Origin: Calocera cornea HHB12733
Taxonomy: Eukaryota; Basidiomycota; Dacrymycetes; Dacrymycetales; Dacrymycetaceae
Direction: 5' to 3'
Length of the DNA: 40,726 nt
NCBI GenBank assembly: GCA_001632435.1
Contig: KV423979.1
Coordinates: 48,602 to 89,327, forward strand
How positions within the stretch are numbered: the first letter of the stretch is position 1; each line of letters opens with the position of its first letter. The notes under the pieces are model-generated. The model was given only the letters and a program-made list of their open reading frames with translations. It ran no database searches and had not been told where the DNA came from. The position numbers and the translations under genes are program-made. Of the stretch, positions 19,651 to 31,239 are shown one piece after another.

Positions 19651-22600
19651 CTACCGCTTCAAAGTCCGCTGCTTCTCGGCGAATTCTACGATCTTTTTGT
19701 CCACGCTCATCCCCTTTCTTTCTCGTACACCATCCATGTACATCTTGGCCACATTCGCCCTGTCTGCTTTCTCTCCGAGATCCTCCAACTCTTCTTCGGT
19801 TGTTGGGACCCAGAACGGGTCTTGGTCCAGCATCTCGTAGCTGTCGCCCCCATTTAGCCCCTTCCAAATCACAATGACCTTTCGCGTACCCATTGAAAAT
19901 CAATTGCGGACTAGCCGCCCCGCTTGTGCGCTTTCGAATGTCGTCGGCAAATCCGAAGCTTTCCACCACTGGGAGCAGAGCTCGGATGGTGAAAAAACTC
20001 GTCCCTTCCTTCATCTCCTCAGAGACGATACGCCCTCTGCGTCGTGAGACCACTGCGTACACCTTCCCAAGCACATCGGCTGCGATACAACGTCAGTACA
20101 GTGGAGTGAAATCGGGGTACCGTTGTTGCGGTCCACTCACTCGAAGCTTGAATATCACAGGCATACATCGCCATCATCAAGCGTGGACTCCAATCAAGCA
20201 TCCCGGTGCGGCAAGCTTCTCGGACCCCTGTGATAACGCTACCGGTAATTTGCGGCAGCTTCATACGATTGTCTTCTTTGTCCAGGGCGGCCGGATCATA
20301 GTCTAAAGACTGTACCAAGTATGCCATGCCGACCACGGGCTCGGCACACAGCGGGCCTTGGAATGTTGCGATCTGAAACCCATTCTCTACAGACGCGTCG
20401 AAGTCCGATCGGTTTCCAATAGACATGGTGTTCATATCCACAACAACATCCGAAGCCCCAGCTTGCGTATCTGCGCCGTCTATTTTGCCCCTCGCGTTAG
20501 CACGTTGTCGCAGGCTGGAACAGGTCAGAAGACACCACGCGTACGAGATTGAGCACAACTTACGATCTCAAGGGGTTTCCCGTCCGATCGATCAGCATGC
20601 AGCTCCCTACGCGCTTCGGTCCGAACGCCCAGATATTTTGGGCGGCATCCGCCCAATCTGGCCCTGCAGCAGCGAAGAGATCCTCTAATCGATTCCAGAA
20701 ATCTTCCGGTCGGATAGTGGCACCGCCCTCTCCCTCATCTCCAATGATATCATCTTCCATTGACAGTACGGTGTCCGTCTCCCCATGTCCATCGGCGGTC
20801 ACACGTTGCATGACGCCTCGGCCTTGTATTTCTCGTAGCACCGCAACGTTGGATTGCAAAAATGAAATGACGGCGGAGGGAAGGGGCACCGCGCGAATAA
20901 CGACCTTAATGAGTCCTTGCGCGGAGGTCCACTTCACAGTCCCACGTGGTAAGTCCTGACTTTTCGGTGGAGCCATTTCTGTGTCTTGGTGAGAAATATC
21001 CACTTGATTAAAGCATGCCATGGGCGCAAAGCTTACCGGCGGCGCGTATGGCTGTCTCCCGGAAAGGAACAATGGGTTCAGAAGCCTGAATATCGATCTT
21101 GGCAAACCTCTCGCGAAGGTCCTTCAAACAGCGCTAGCCAGTAGTCAAAATAGTGACGTGACCAGCGGGAAAGACCTGAATTACCTCAAGATGAAGTTCG
21201 CCCGCGGTCATGATGACATATTCACCGGTCTGTTGCTGGAAAGTTTCCACGCAAGGATCGGCTTGGGACAGCAAGCGCAGACCTTTGATCAACTTCGGCA
21301 TGTTCGCTGTGTAAAGTGAGATTCTCATCGGCTATATCATGAGCTACCGCATACCTGGCTCCGTAGGTTCCAGAGCTACCCGTACAATCGGAGCTGCTTG
21401 TAACCCCGTAGTGGACAGATTGACGAGCCAGCGTTGATCCAGTTCGCCTCGGATGTCGCCAGGCTCCGTGTGTACGCCATCCGCATTAGGACTGCACAAC
21501 GTAGCGTTGCGTAAGACCACGCCTTCGAGCCCGCCAATGGCAAAAACGTTGCCAGCGGGGACCACCTCGACAGGCGCAAGGTCTCGACCCATAATCGTAT
21601 ACAGCGCCTCAACTGTGACAATCTGCAGGTGTTTTGCATTACTTGGGTGGCTGGGCCCAAGCGAGACGTCGTATCGTGGGAGAACACAGCAGACTGGCAT
21701 GCCTCTCGTGAGCGTACCAGAGTAGATTCTCGCGAAACCAAGCAACACCTCTGAGTCTTCGTCTTCTTGGATTGAAGAAGGATGGGACACGACCTCGGCG
21801 GGTGGCTCTATTGAGCCCTCGTGGATGGGTACGGCACGGTCCTCCGGCAAAGCCAGTTCGGTCTGGGCCCGCCGTTCACGAGCTTCTCGTCCTCTTTCAC
21901 GCATCTCCTCCGCGGTCAGAGCACGCTTCTTGTTCTCCGGTATATCCTTGCGGGATACAGCGAACATCTTGCTCACATAGACAATAACGCAAGCACCAGC
22001 ACTCGTGTCACAGGAGTACAAGTTCTCCTCGAGCTTCGTGCTTGCTGGCATTGTTTCTTCATGCAAGTCAGGATATAGGACCTTTGGAAGCCTCGTCTTT
22101 TGAGCTACCGTCGGAGGGGGGATAACATCGACAACGGCTTGGAACGTGCAGGAAGATAGAGACAGCCACTTTGAGAAGATCACAGACAGCAGATGCCTCG
22201 TGTCCTTGGAGTTAAGATCACGGGGTGGGATCTTGAGGCTTAGCGCCGTAACGATCTTATTGACTTTCTCGGGGTTCCTGAAAGATTGCATCAGAGCTGA
22301 ATATTCAGCGAGACATGAACAATTGCTTACGGGGCGATTGCCACGTTTTGGTAGACTGCCCAAATGTTCTCCAGCACAAACTGCACAAAGAGGGGCTTGA
22401 GATTCTTGCCCTTCAGGCCCTTGCGACCAACCACTCTTTTAGTCTTGGGATCCAAAAAGAAGTCGCCCCAAAGCGTTCGCCTCAGGTTTTCTTCTCGGAT
22501 ACCCAGTTTTTCGGCATATAACCTGGAGAACGTGCCAACACGAAAGGCCCAACCATCTATTGCAGAGGCGAAGATAACGTTCCCTCGTTCAGGCGCGAAG

Positions 22601-23345
22601 TAGATGTCTTCGTCATCCTTCTCTTGGAATTCTTCATCCACTGATTCCTCTCCCCCAGCGACTTCGATACCACTCTCTTTGTCCTTCCTCATTTGTAGAC
22701 GTCTCTCCCGTTCTTCCCGCCAGTGCAAATCGTCTTCCATTCTTTCCGAGGCAAAGAAACTACCCATGACTGCGTTAACTTGCTCAACCAGTTGCGTGAG
22801 GTGGTGATGTGCTTCGATGGGAGACAGCTGAAGCTCTGTGATAAGCCGGTCCATCTTGTTGATGATGAGGATAGGGCGCAGCCGATCCTGCCAAGCTTGT
22901 CGTAGTACAGAGATGGTCTGCGTGCATACACCTTCCACGGCATCAATCAGAACCAGAGCACCATCGCACAGCCGTGAGGCCGTGGATACTTCAATTGAGA
23001 AGTCGACATGTCCAGGAGTGTCGATGAGGTTTATGACGAAGCCCTCCGTGGAGCTGCCTGGCCATTGGTCAGCCTGCTGGCAAGGGAACACAGTGGAGGG
23101 GGCAGACCGCCAGCGGGATTGCGCTTCATGACCTGAAAGCGGAGGGAGATGGCGCTGCTTTCCATGGTGATACCTCTCTCTTGCTCGTCTTCCCGGCTGT
23201 CCAGGAATCGAATCTTGCCTGCCATGCGAGCCGAGATGATGTTGTTAGCGGCGAGGAGAGAGTCAATGTAGGTTGTCTTGCCGTGGTCGACATGACCAGT
23301 GACGGTGATGTTGCGAACATGGGCCGGGTCTGATGCTGATGCCAT
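19651..23345 (-). CDS. RIA1: Ria1/EFL1, elongation factor 2-like GTPase of 60S ribosome maturation
   Basis: The ATG at 23343-23345 starts MASASDP and runs into the G1 motif GHVDHGKT. Switch I-type [11 protein letters not shown] equivalent is [12 protein letters not shown] (about 23160-23190). G3 DTPGHVDF is near 23010 and G4 NKMDR near 22850. A charged insertion typical of EFL1 rather than EF-2 follows ([19 protein letters not shown] region, about 22610-22690). EF-2-like domains II-V extend to the C-terminus, and the last exon ends in [14 protein letters not shown], the family ending. A small intron at about 19844-19893 joins IFNG to [12 protein letters not shown]. Ria1 works with Sdo1/SBDS to evict eIF6 (Tif6) from late pre-60S particles in the cytoplasm. 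I estimate about 1,050 residues. Array C lies 250-520 bp upstream of the ATG. Confidence 0.93.
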
Positions 23346-23598
23346 GTCAAGGTATGAAAAGTGTGGTATAGAGAAGAGTCCGGACGTGAATGACTCTTGG
23401 AAACTTGTGCCACTCTGAATAGCGGGCCTGGTATTGGGACCCTGAATGAGCGCATAGCAATGTTGCAAATATCTCCGTTTACTCCCGTGTCAGTGTCAAG
23501 AAATAATGTCGAAAGCGCCGGAAAAGCCCCGCTTCCGGAACAAATGGTCTTAAGCTAAACAGATTATGGCATGGAAGTATATTGCTGAGCGTCTTTGA

Positions 23599-23862
23599 GC
23601 GGAAGCACATCGGCCCATGGAGCCCAATATGTCGCGGAAGCAGAAAATACCACGGAAGTAAATTGCAAAGCGGAACCAGTATGCAGCGCGGAACCGGCAT
23701 TTGAAGCGGAAGCAAAGAGTGTGGCGGAATCAAAATCACCCGCGGAAGCAAATTGATGGAGCGGAAGTAAACGTTATAGGCGAAGCAAGCTGACATGAGG
23801 AAGAAAACCAGGTAATGGAAGCAGAAAATCAGGTGGACGCAAAAGTGCCGCCAAGAGGAAGC
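23599..23862 (+). repeat. Array C: strictly phased 18-bp GCGGAAGCAAA repeat
   Basis: Unit starts fall at 23599, 23617, 23634, 23652, 23670, 23688, 23706, 23724, 23742, 23761, 23780, 23797, 23815, 23833 and 23855, that is 17-19 bp steps with one 22-bp step. Each unit begins with a GCGGAAGCAAA-like 11-mer (variants GCGGAACC, GCGGAATCAAA, GCGGAAGTAAA, AGGAAGAAAA) and ends in 7-8 bp that differ completely between units. Looser copies extend left to about 23536 and right to about 23910. A 185-codon open frame on the minus strand runs through it, but this is a by-product of a period divisible by three. No gene is supported. Confidence 0.88.
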
Positions 23863-24325
23863 TGAAGCAAGTACAGTACCTGTTAGATGGCCACGGGAGT
23901 AAACCGAGGTTAATCTGTAAGCTGCACCAGACCGCAGAGCGATTTTCACGCAAGTCGAAAGCTCCGCGAGACCCCTTGCAAAGATGTGGCACGCGCAGCT
24001 CGTACGCTCCAGAAGAAGGCAGACGAATGACCTCATTCATTATTGCCGCGTGTTCCGTGCGCCCCGCGGACTTCGCGAAGCCCCTTCAATCACGCAACCG
24101 CTTCCTCCACTCGCGCACTCGATATACCGCTCGGCGGACAAGGCATCGTAATGACAGCCATAGATGCCACCTTGTAATAACAACAACAAAACATTGCATT
24201 TCTTCTTTAATTTTGGAGTTCAGCTCTTGGACGACGACAGATACATATTGCACAGTTGGCTAGTACAGCACCCCTTCAACTCCGAGCCCCGTTCCCCTTC
24301 AACCGCTAGGGAATGTATGAGGCAT
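23863..24325. other. Intergenic: SOD1 3' flank
   Basis: No gene recognised. The first 50 bp contain two loose members of array C (GCTGAAGCAAG, CGGGAGTAAA). The rest is ordinary sequence leading to the SOD1 stop. Confidence 0.45.
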
Positions 24326-24906
24326 TTAGGCAGCGATGCCTGCGTGCGAGTTAGCTATATGCATTGTAAGATGGTAGTTAGTACGCACCGATGACACCAC
24401 AAGCGGAGCGGCCGCCCGCATTGCCAGTCTTGAGCGACTCCTCGTGGCCCCCCTTCCCAAGGTCGTCCGTGCCGGCGTGCACGACGACGGTGCGGCCAAC
24501 GATGGAGAGCGGACCGGTGAGGGACAAGTGCGAGTCGGTGATGCTCACCGTCGCCTTGCCGGTCGCATCCACGGCGATGTTGCCCAGGTCGCCGACATGT
24601 CGCTCCGCGTCCGTCGGCCCGCCGTGCGACTTCTTGAAGGGGTTGAAGTGCGGGCCAGCGGACACGCATCCGTTCGTATTGTCACCGAGCTCACTGCGCC
24701 CATTTAGCTACCGCATAATCAAGTCCCACATAGAGGGAGGGGACGTACTGGATGTGGAACCCGCGCTCCGCGTTCGGATCGAGGTTGAACAGCTCACCCG
24801 AGATCTTAACTGGCGCGGACTCGGACTCCTGCTCGAAGGTGATCACGCCCTTGACGGGCGAGTCGCCACGGAGGACAGCAACGGCCTGTGAGGCATCGTC
24901 AGCCAT
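24326..24906 (-). CDS. SOD1: Cu/Zn superoxide dismutase
   Basis: Three exons: 24749-24906, 24389-24693 and 24326-24339. They total 477 bp, giving 158 residues, the usual cytosolic Cu/Zn SOD size. Splicing restores the copper-site signature [14 protein letters not shown], with its His ligands. Next come GPHFNPF, the zinc loop [16 protein letters not shown] with further metal His and Asp, the catalytic Arg region [10 protein letters not shown] and a terminal IAA. There is no signal peptide, so the cytosol is the likely site. It converts superoxide to oxygen and hydrogen peroxide. Intron donors are GTACGT and GTGCGT. A TATA-like ATATAAG lies 131 bp upstream of the ATG. Confidence 0.96.
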
Positions 24907-25036
24907 GTGCCCGCCCGTGCCTACACGCGTAAGCGCACCTTGACCATGATGGATGAGTGTTGGGTGTGGGGTGTTGGGTGATTGGGTGGGCAGGAGGGAT
25001 GGATGCGCTGGTGGCCGTCCTCCCGCGCGTGCCGCT

Positions 25037-25043
25037 CTTATAT
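25037..25043 (-). promoter_or_regulatory. TATA-like box of SOD1
   Basis: The minus strand reads ATATAAG about 131 bp before the SOD1 ATG. A pyrimidine-rich leader between them (about 24955-24995 on the minus strand, CACCCAA/CACCCC repeats) is typical of strongly expressed fungal genes. Confidence 0.5.
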
Positions 25044-25109
25044 GTCAGCGGCTGGCTAAAATCCCGCATGCAGCAGATTCCGCGGACTTGCGTCATCGTC
25101 CGGCCCAAT

Positions 25110-25457
25110 CAACGCCGCCGGCCAGCGTTCCCCGGCATTCATTCCCCCTGCCTCCACGGTGAGGCGAGGAGAGTGCGAGTTGCGGCGACAACTGGACTAC
25201 ATGGCGCAAAGGCATGCTGCGACTACGGTTGACTACAAGTTACCGTCGCTTTGGTCCTCCTATGCCCGCACACGGCGGTCCTCGGTGCCCCCGACACCAC
25301 GACACCGGCAGTTCGGTTCACCCCCTCTATCTCGTCCGCTATCGCCGATGCTCCAGAAGACTGGATATTCAACGGGCAACCCTGCACTGTCAATGTATAT
25401 TGACTAAGTCCTCGCTTCTGGGAGCATGCTCCCCAAGGGCCAGCCTGGCGTGATCGG
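25110..25457. other. Intergenic between SOD1 promoter and CHL1 stop
   Basis: About 350 bp of GC-rich sequence. I see no gene, repeat or RNA here. Confidence 0.45.
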
Positions 25458-28400
25458 TCATTGCTCCATATAGTTGTTCGTCTTCAAGCCAGTCCTGGCA
25501 TGGACTATGTTCCTCTTCCCGCGATAAAACGCTCCAAGGTGCTTGACCGCAGCGCCAAAGCTGCTCGTATCTTGCAGCTCCTGGTCGATCCACCTTGGTA
25601 GCTTCCTGCGGATCCCTGGCGATGCGTAGCGCTTGTCCAGCAGGATGAGCGCCGCCCAGTCGTTCTTGTGACGAATCGCTCGCCCGATCGACTGGTTGAC
25701 GGCCTTCATGCACAGGTTCTCGTACAATTCCATGCCGGCATCCCGCCCGCCCACGCCGGCAGAGACGGCGACGTCCCGAACATACTTCATGCGCTCTTTT
25801 AGCTCCGCAGAGCCAAGGTTTGCATACGGCAGGCCGACGACCACAACGGCCCGGGCGAGCGAATCCGAGAAGTTAAGCCCTTCCGAGAGCTTCGCTCCTA
25901 CCACCGCGAATAGGAGCGCGCCGCCGGTTCTTGCGAGGCCGTTCGGCGCTTCGGAGACCGCGTGATCGATCGAAACTGCGTAGTCCCGCAGCACCTCTTC
26001 GACACTGCCTGTCTCTTGGGGTTCATAGAATATCTGTAAAGTGGTCAGTGAGTGCAGCGACTCAGAGGTGTCTGTGAACACCTTCTTCTTAGCCGCCATC
26101 TTCAACAGAGTGCCGTCCGTTAACCATACCTCCTTCATCTGGTTTAGGAAGGCGTAGGATGGCATGAAGACGACCATGCCATCCGGAACCAAGCTTAGGA
26201 GGTTCACTAGGGCTTGTCCGAGCTCCTCAGCCTGTACACGGAGTCAGCAGGCCAATGTCTGGAAGAGGCGTCACCATACCATCGCTTTGTCACCACGCGA
26301 ACTGAATTTGAAAGAAAGCTCTCCGCCCTTCGGCCCCGTCGAGATGGCCACCGCCGTGAGGTTCTCTCTGGCGATAACATGGCCGCACGAGAAGGTGCCA
26401 AACCGGTCCTCGGGTAGCTGGGGGAACAGTTGAGTACGGAAGTCGCCGATCTGGAGAGTGTCAGAGTGGGACAAGGAAGTTGGCTTGGGGCATTACCGGT
26501 TCCATGGTGCCCCCGGCAAGTACAACAGCTCTTGCCTCATCAACCACTTCACGGAACTGTCGCGCGGGATTGAGCAGTTGATAACGCAGCACTACTATCT
26601 CCTTGCCATCGTTTGAAGACTTCGAAATGTGTACTCGGCCATCATTGTCTTTGTTCATGAGGGCCATCAGAAAGCTTTCCACGGCGTGCAATGGCGGGCT
26701 TGCAGACCGTCGGGATTTCGTCGCCTGGAGGTCTCCATTCTTCTCTTTGTCTTCTGACAACCTGTCGTTATAGCCACTGATCTGTGCATCGCTAAGCAAG
26801 TTACAAGGGTAGGGGTGCCGACTCTCATACCTTGCGTGCAATCTTACTGTCCTTCAGATACTGCTCAATCTCTAGCAGGTTGATTGCCTCGACTTTCTGA
26901 CCCAAAGCTTGAACCACTCCAGCAGCCGTCATCATCTCTTCCGCCTTTCCGGATGCCTGCAACTCCAGGCAGAACTTCTCCAGTGCAGTTAGGAAAGCGA
27001 ACAGGCGCTTGAGGTGCACTAGATGCTTGGACGCAAGCCTCTTCCTGAACTTGCTGACGTAGATTGCCAGTTGTCCCAGACAAGACTGCAAGGTGGTCGT
27101 TGAAAGGGTCAAGGAATGGATTCCAAGGACCGTATCGATCAGGTCTGTAATAAAATAAGCATGAGCAGCAACTAGACGAAAGCATGCCGCACTGTGAGCT
27201 TCGTCTACAATGACCACCTGGCCCTTCAGATCTATATTCAGTGCTTGCCTCGCCGACTTCTGCAACAGGAGGTTGTATGGCAGAGTCACAAGCTGTGACG
27301 TCGTAAGTCTAGATTCATGGGACAAGCAAGACGACAATCACCTCAGACTGCTTTATAGCTCTTCTAGAGCCATAGTACGGGCACGTCTTCAATTCCTCAC
27401 CCAACGTGACAAGATCTTCAATATCCTTGGGAGCGGCCTGCTCCTATGGTGAGTGATCGATACGGTACAGACAGCGTGTCTTAGGCTGACCAAAACATGA
27501 TCCCGGAAGTCAAGCATCTTCGATTCTTCGTCCTGGCTGGGTAGGAATGGGCAACCTTTTCCCTTCTTTTCTACAGTGAAGACCTTCAGCCTTTCATGCA
27601 TGTTTACCGCGATACAACTTGCCATTGAGAAGCTCTCGGCAAGCTTCGTCCAAGTCTCCGCCAGCCTTTTTCCTCAGCGCGTGGTTGATGCAAAGGTTCT
27701 TGCGCGATCCAAGTGCAACAAAGCGCGTTGACTCATACAGCTGCGTCTTGCGCAGTTCACTAACAAGCTGGGAAAGCTGAGAATGGGTTCGCGAAGTGTA
27801 GTAGATCTATGAGATGGGTTAGGAACACCCAGCGATCTAGTTGCGCCGAGGTCAACCTTCGTGCAATCTGGCTCTTCAATTTCAACATCCAGATGCCGTC
27901 TGTTCTTGCCCATCAGTCTACATTTGAGCTTCAATATGTTGGTCGCGACTGGTCAGTCAAGGCAATGAGACTGACTTGTCCAATAACACCTTGGTCTGAG
28001 GTAGCATCACGTCATCGCTTCCTCCCTCAATATTGTCCTCGGGCAAGAACTCATCGTCGTCGACTTCCTGCAGTACACGCTCCTCAATTTTCTGGCAAGT
28101 CGCATTCAGTTTGGACACAAAGGGGCAGTTCTCAAATACTCGCACCCTCTTTTTCTTTGCTCGCTCCGCCTCGACCCGGCGCAGCCTCTGCTCCTTCCGT
28201 CTCGCTTCCTCCAGTCGCGCCTTCGTCTCCTCTTCCTTCGTTTCCAACGCCTTTTTGTGTCGAGCAACCGTTTGATCCAAGACCCACGCAGGTTCTACAA
28301 TACATTAGCAATCAGCCCTGGGTTCAATGAGTGTACGTACCGTCATCGAACTTCAAGCTGGCTCGGAACTGCTGCAGTTCTCCGTCCCGCGCCCTCGTCT

Positions 28401-28670
28401 TCTCATCATTCAGCCAGGTCAAAGAGCCGCATAGCAGGCTGAGGGTCTTTCCCTGTATGCCTGCGTCGTTAACAGAAGTCCGATGAAGTTAGCGAGATCA
28501 CCGACTGTGCCTGTCGGGGACTCGAAGATTGCGACGCGCTTCGTTTCGATGGCCTCGTACAGATTTTTCATCAGATCCAGCTGAATCGGGTACGGTTGGT
28601 ACGGGAAGAGAGGAAAGGACTCTGGCGTGGCCAGCACCAGCGCATCCTCCTGCTTGTCGACATCGCCCAT
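25458..28670 (-). CDS. CHL1: Chl1/DDX11-type Fe-S superfamily 2 DNA helicase
   Basis: The ATG at 28668-28670 leads to FPYQPYPIQLDLM, the Q motif of XPD-family helicases. Walker A FESPTGTGKTLSLL is formed across an intron (about 28455-28520). A long Lys/Arg/Glu-rich linker with EERVLQEVDD (about 28030-28260) is typical of Chl1. Cysteines expected to hold the 4Fe-4S cluster are seen in KNLCINHA, DEACREL, KGCPFL and KTCPYYGSR (about 27370-27720). The DEAH box is completed by splicing into DEAHNLID (about 27180-27210). The C-terminal helicase domain has GALLFAVVGAKLSEGLNFSD, VVVGLPYANLG and the motif VI block QSIGRAIRHKNDWA (about 25640-25700). Chl1 acts in sister-chromatid cohesion and resolves unusual DNA structures in S phase. 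I expect about ten introns and 800-900 residues. Internal borders were only partly checked. Confidence 0.92.
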
Positions 28671-28700
28671 TGGTGCGGATGCCGTCTGCAGCAGCGTACT

Positions 28701-28808
28701 GACGCGACGAGCTCGACGCGGTTTCTTGGCCTCAGGGTCTCCGCCATGACATTACTAGTAATTGCGTGCAAGGCGCGTGCAGCCCGTTGACGCGATAGGC
28801 CGAAACGC
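28701..28808. promoter_or_regulatory. Cluster of ACGCG cores upstream of CHL1
   Basis: GACGCG occurs at 28701-28706, 28715-28720 and 28789-28794, and AACGCGA begins at 28804, all within 140 bp upstream of the CHL1 ATG. ACGCG is the core of the MCB element through which MBF drives G1/S genes in yeasts. Chl1 is an S-phase protein, so the placement makes sense. The sequence is GC-rich, so chance is not excluded. Confidence 0.35.
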
Positions 28809-29356
28809 GAAGTGTCCGTAAGCACGCATCGGCCGCCGTCTACACACCCACCATCCACATTCTGTGCCAGAGACAGAGGGTGAAAGTGCAACACGGCTAA
28901 TGACTCTGTACATTGATTGCACTCTACTTCTGCCTCAACCGAAGGGGCCATCCTTCCAGTTCTTGCAGACTTTTTCGTGCTCGCACTAAGCGACCGCACG
29001 TGACGGCACAGGGCCTGGCAGCACATTCAAGAGCGAGGCACTGTCACGATTTCCAGAGGGTTGCTTCTGGACCTCCACCACCGTGCTCTCCCCTTGTGGT
29101 CCATATCGTAATCGATGGAACGAGGGAACGGGCGTGCTTACAACGGAGTCTGCGGGGAAGTGGATCGGCAATACGATTTGCCAGAACCTGGGGAGACCCT
29201 TACTCCATCGTGACCCCACACGCCGAGCGGCTGTTGGATGAACTACCCGCCGAGCCGACACCCGAGTGTATAACACGCAATCCGGCATATACAGCATGCG
29301 GGGACGGCGATCTCGCTGGTGGAGTCTTCCGCTGCTCATCCCTCTCTTCCTTCGAG
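28809..29356. other. Divergent intergenic region between CHL1 and the first monooxygenase
   Basis: About 550 bp shared as promoter space by divergent genes. No domain-bearing frame is found. Confidence 0.45.
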
Positions 29357-30872
29357 ATGGCTGCAACTAACGGTGCCCCTGGCCATGCTGTTGAGGAGCC
29401 GGTGAAGATTATCATCGTCGGGGCAGGCTTTGGTGCGCCATCCGGTTACTGCTAGAGCGGTTGGAGACTGATACGCCCTCGTAGCGGGACTTGCGTGCGC
29501 GATCGAGTCAAAGCTGAAGGGCCATGATGTCATCCTCCTGGAGAAGTTCCCAGAGATGAAGATCCTGGGCGACATCATCTCCTTCGGAGCGAACGCGGGG
29601 CGCATCTTCGAGCGCTGGGGCCTGCACGAGCGCTTCTGGCCAATCTGTACCCACCTGAAGACATTCCACCTCCACACGTGGAAGGGTGACCTCATTTCCG
29701 CCCAGCCGCTGGAGGAGAAGCGGTTCGGTGCGTACCAGTACAACGGCCACCGGGGCGAGCTGCACGCGATCTTGATCGATCATGCCGTCAACACTCTGGG
29801 TGTCGATATCCGCTTCGGCCAGCAGGTTACAGAGTACTGGGAGACGGACGATGCTGCTGGAGTTGTTGTCAATGGAGAACGCTTGACGGCCGATGTGGTC
29901 GTTGGGGCAGATGGTGTGCGCTCAAAGGCCCGTGAGATGGTGCTGGTGAGTAGCATATGCAGGTATTGCCAAGCCATCAGCACTCTGATAACCAAACAGG
30001 GATACTTCGACAAACCACGACCCTCGGGTTACGCCATTTACCGTGCGTGGTTTACTGCCGAGGGCAGTGGAATTAAGGAGGACCCAATGACGAACTACCT
30101 CGTGAAGGACGGTGATGCGTTCTACGGCTGGATTGGCAAGGACGTCCACTTCCTGTGCTCCTCTTCCAAGGGTGGCCGGGACGTCAGCTGGGTCATTACC
30201 CACAAGGACGAGGCAGATATCGAGGAATCTTGGCAGTTCCCGGGCAAAATGGAGGACGTGCTGAAAGTCGTTGAGGACTGGGACCCGCGTTGCACGGCTA
30301 TCCTGTCGAAGGCACCGAATTGCGTGGATTGGAAGCTCGTGTACCGTGATCCACTTCCGACTTGGCTCAGCCGGAAGGCTCGCATAGCCTTGATTGGCGA
30401 TGCTGCTGCGAGTGCATCCTAACTGAGAAATGGTCTTTGGCTTATCTCTATCTGTTAGCACCCCTTCCTTCCCACCAGCGCTCAAGGTGCGTCCCAAGCC
30501 ATCGAGGATGGCGTGACGATCGCTGTCAATCTCAAGCTGGCTGGAAAGAAGAACGCACAACTTGCCCTCCGCGCGTTCGAGAAGATGCGCTACGAGCGGG
30601 TTCGCAAAACCCAAATCACTGGCGAGACGAATCGCGACAAGTGGCACAATGCGAATGATGAGGAAGTGAAGAAGAACCCCGACTCCGTCAAGCTTTTCAA
30701 TGAGGAATGGATAATGGGCCATAATGCAGAGACTTACGCGTTTGAGCATTACCCCGAGGTTGTGAAAGACATCCAAGAGAATGGCTATAAGCTGCCAGAT
30801 CTATCGGATGATGACAAGTCTAAGGAGCGCGTTCTGAAGGCGAGGGAGGAGTATCTTGCGAGGGCAATCTAG
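29357..30872 (+). CDS. Class A FAD-dependent monooxygenase, copy 1 (salicylate hydroxylase-like)
   Basis: Exons 29357-29432, 29485-29945, 30000-30407 and 30459-30872 sum to 1,359 bp, giving 452 residues with frame kept at every junction. The N-terminal Rossmann motif [16 protein letters not shown] is completed across intron 1. [11 protein letters not shown] is the class A DG motif, and [22 protein letters not shown] is the second FAD-binding GD motif. These are the three signatures of p-hydroxybenzoate/salicylate hydroxylase-type flavoenzymes, which use NAD(P)H and O2 to hydroxylate an aromatic substrate. The substrate here cannot be told. Intron 3 (30408-30458) starts GCGAGT, a GC-AG intron. 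Without removing it the frame stops four codons later. A paralogue lies at 36036-37543 and a pseudogene between them. Confidence 0.92.
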
Positions 30873-31239
30873 AGAGTAGTCAGGAGGAACATGTAGTTAC
30901 CTGTATGTACACCTAGATAGACCTAAAAAGGCATCATCGTGTGAAGGCTGACTCCAGATGGGCACCCCAAATTTCCGTCACAAGAAGTAAGGGAGGAAGA
31001 ACCGCATGATGCACCGGACTGCCGTACGGAAAGCACAGTTTAGAGTTGGGCCACAAGGAATGGTTTTGGCGCGATGTTAAATCCTGATCTCCGTAACCCT
31101 GCACTCTCAACATATTATCCCCTCCAGCTGGGCACATAGCCGGCGAGTTATCGGTCAGGATGGATGGCGATTCGATGTATCTGGCGCTCTATATGGATCG
31201 CATTGATATACGAGGAACTAGACGCTGCTTGCTACTATC
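30873..31239. other. Intergenic between monooxygenase copy 1 and the pseudogene
   Basis: 367 bp without a recognisable gene or repeat. Confidence 0.45.

Noticed and set aside
23479..24036. 185-codon open frame on the minus strand through array C
   Set aside because: It is open because the 18-bp period is a multiple of three and the core has no stop in that frame. It has no start context and no domain, and covers non-coding flanks.
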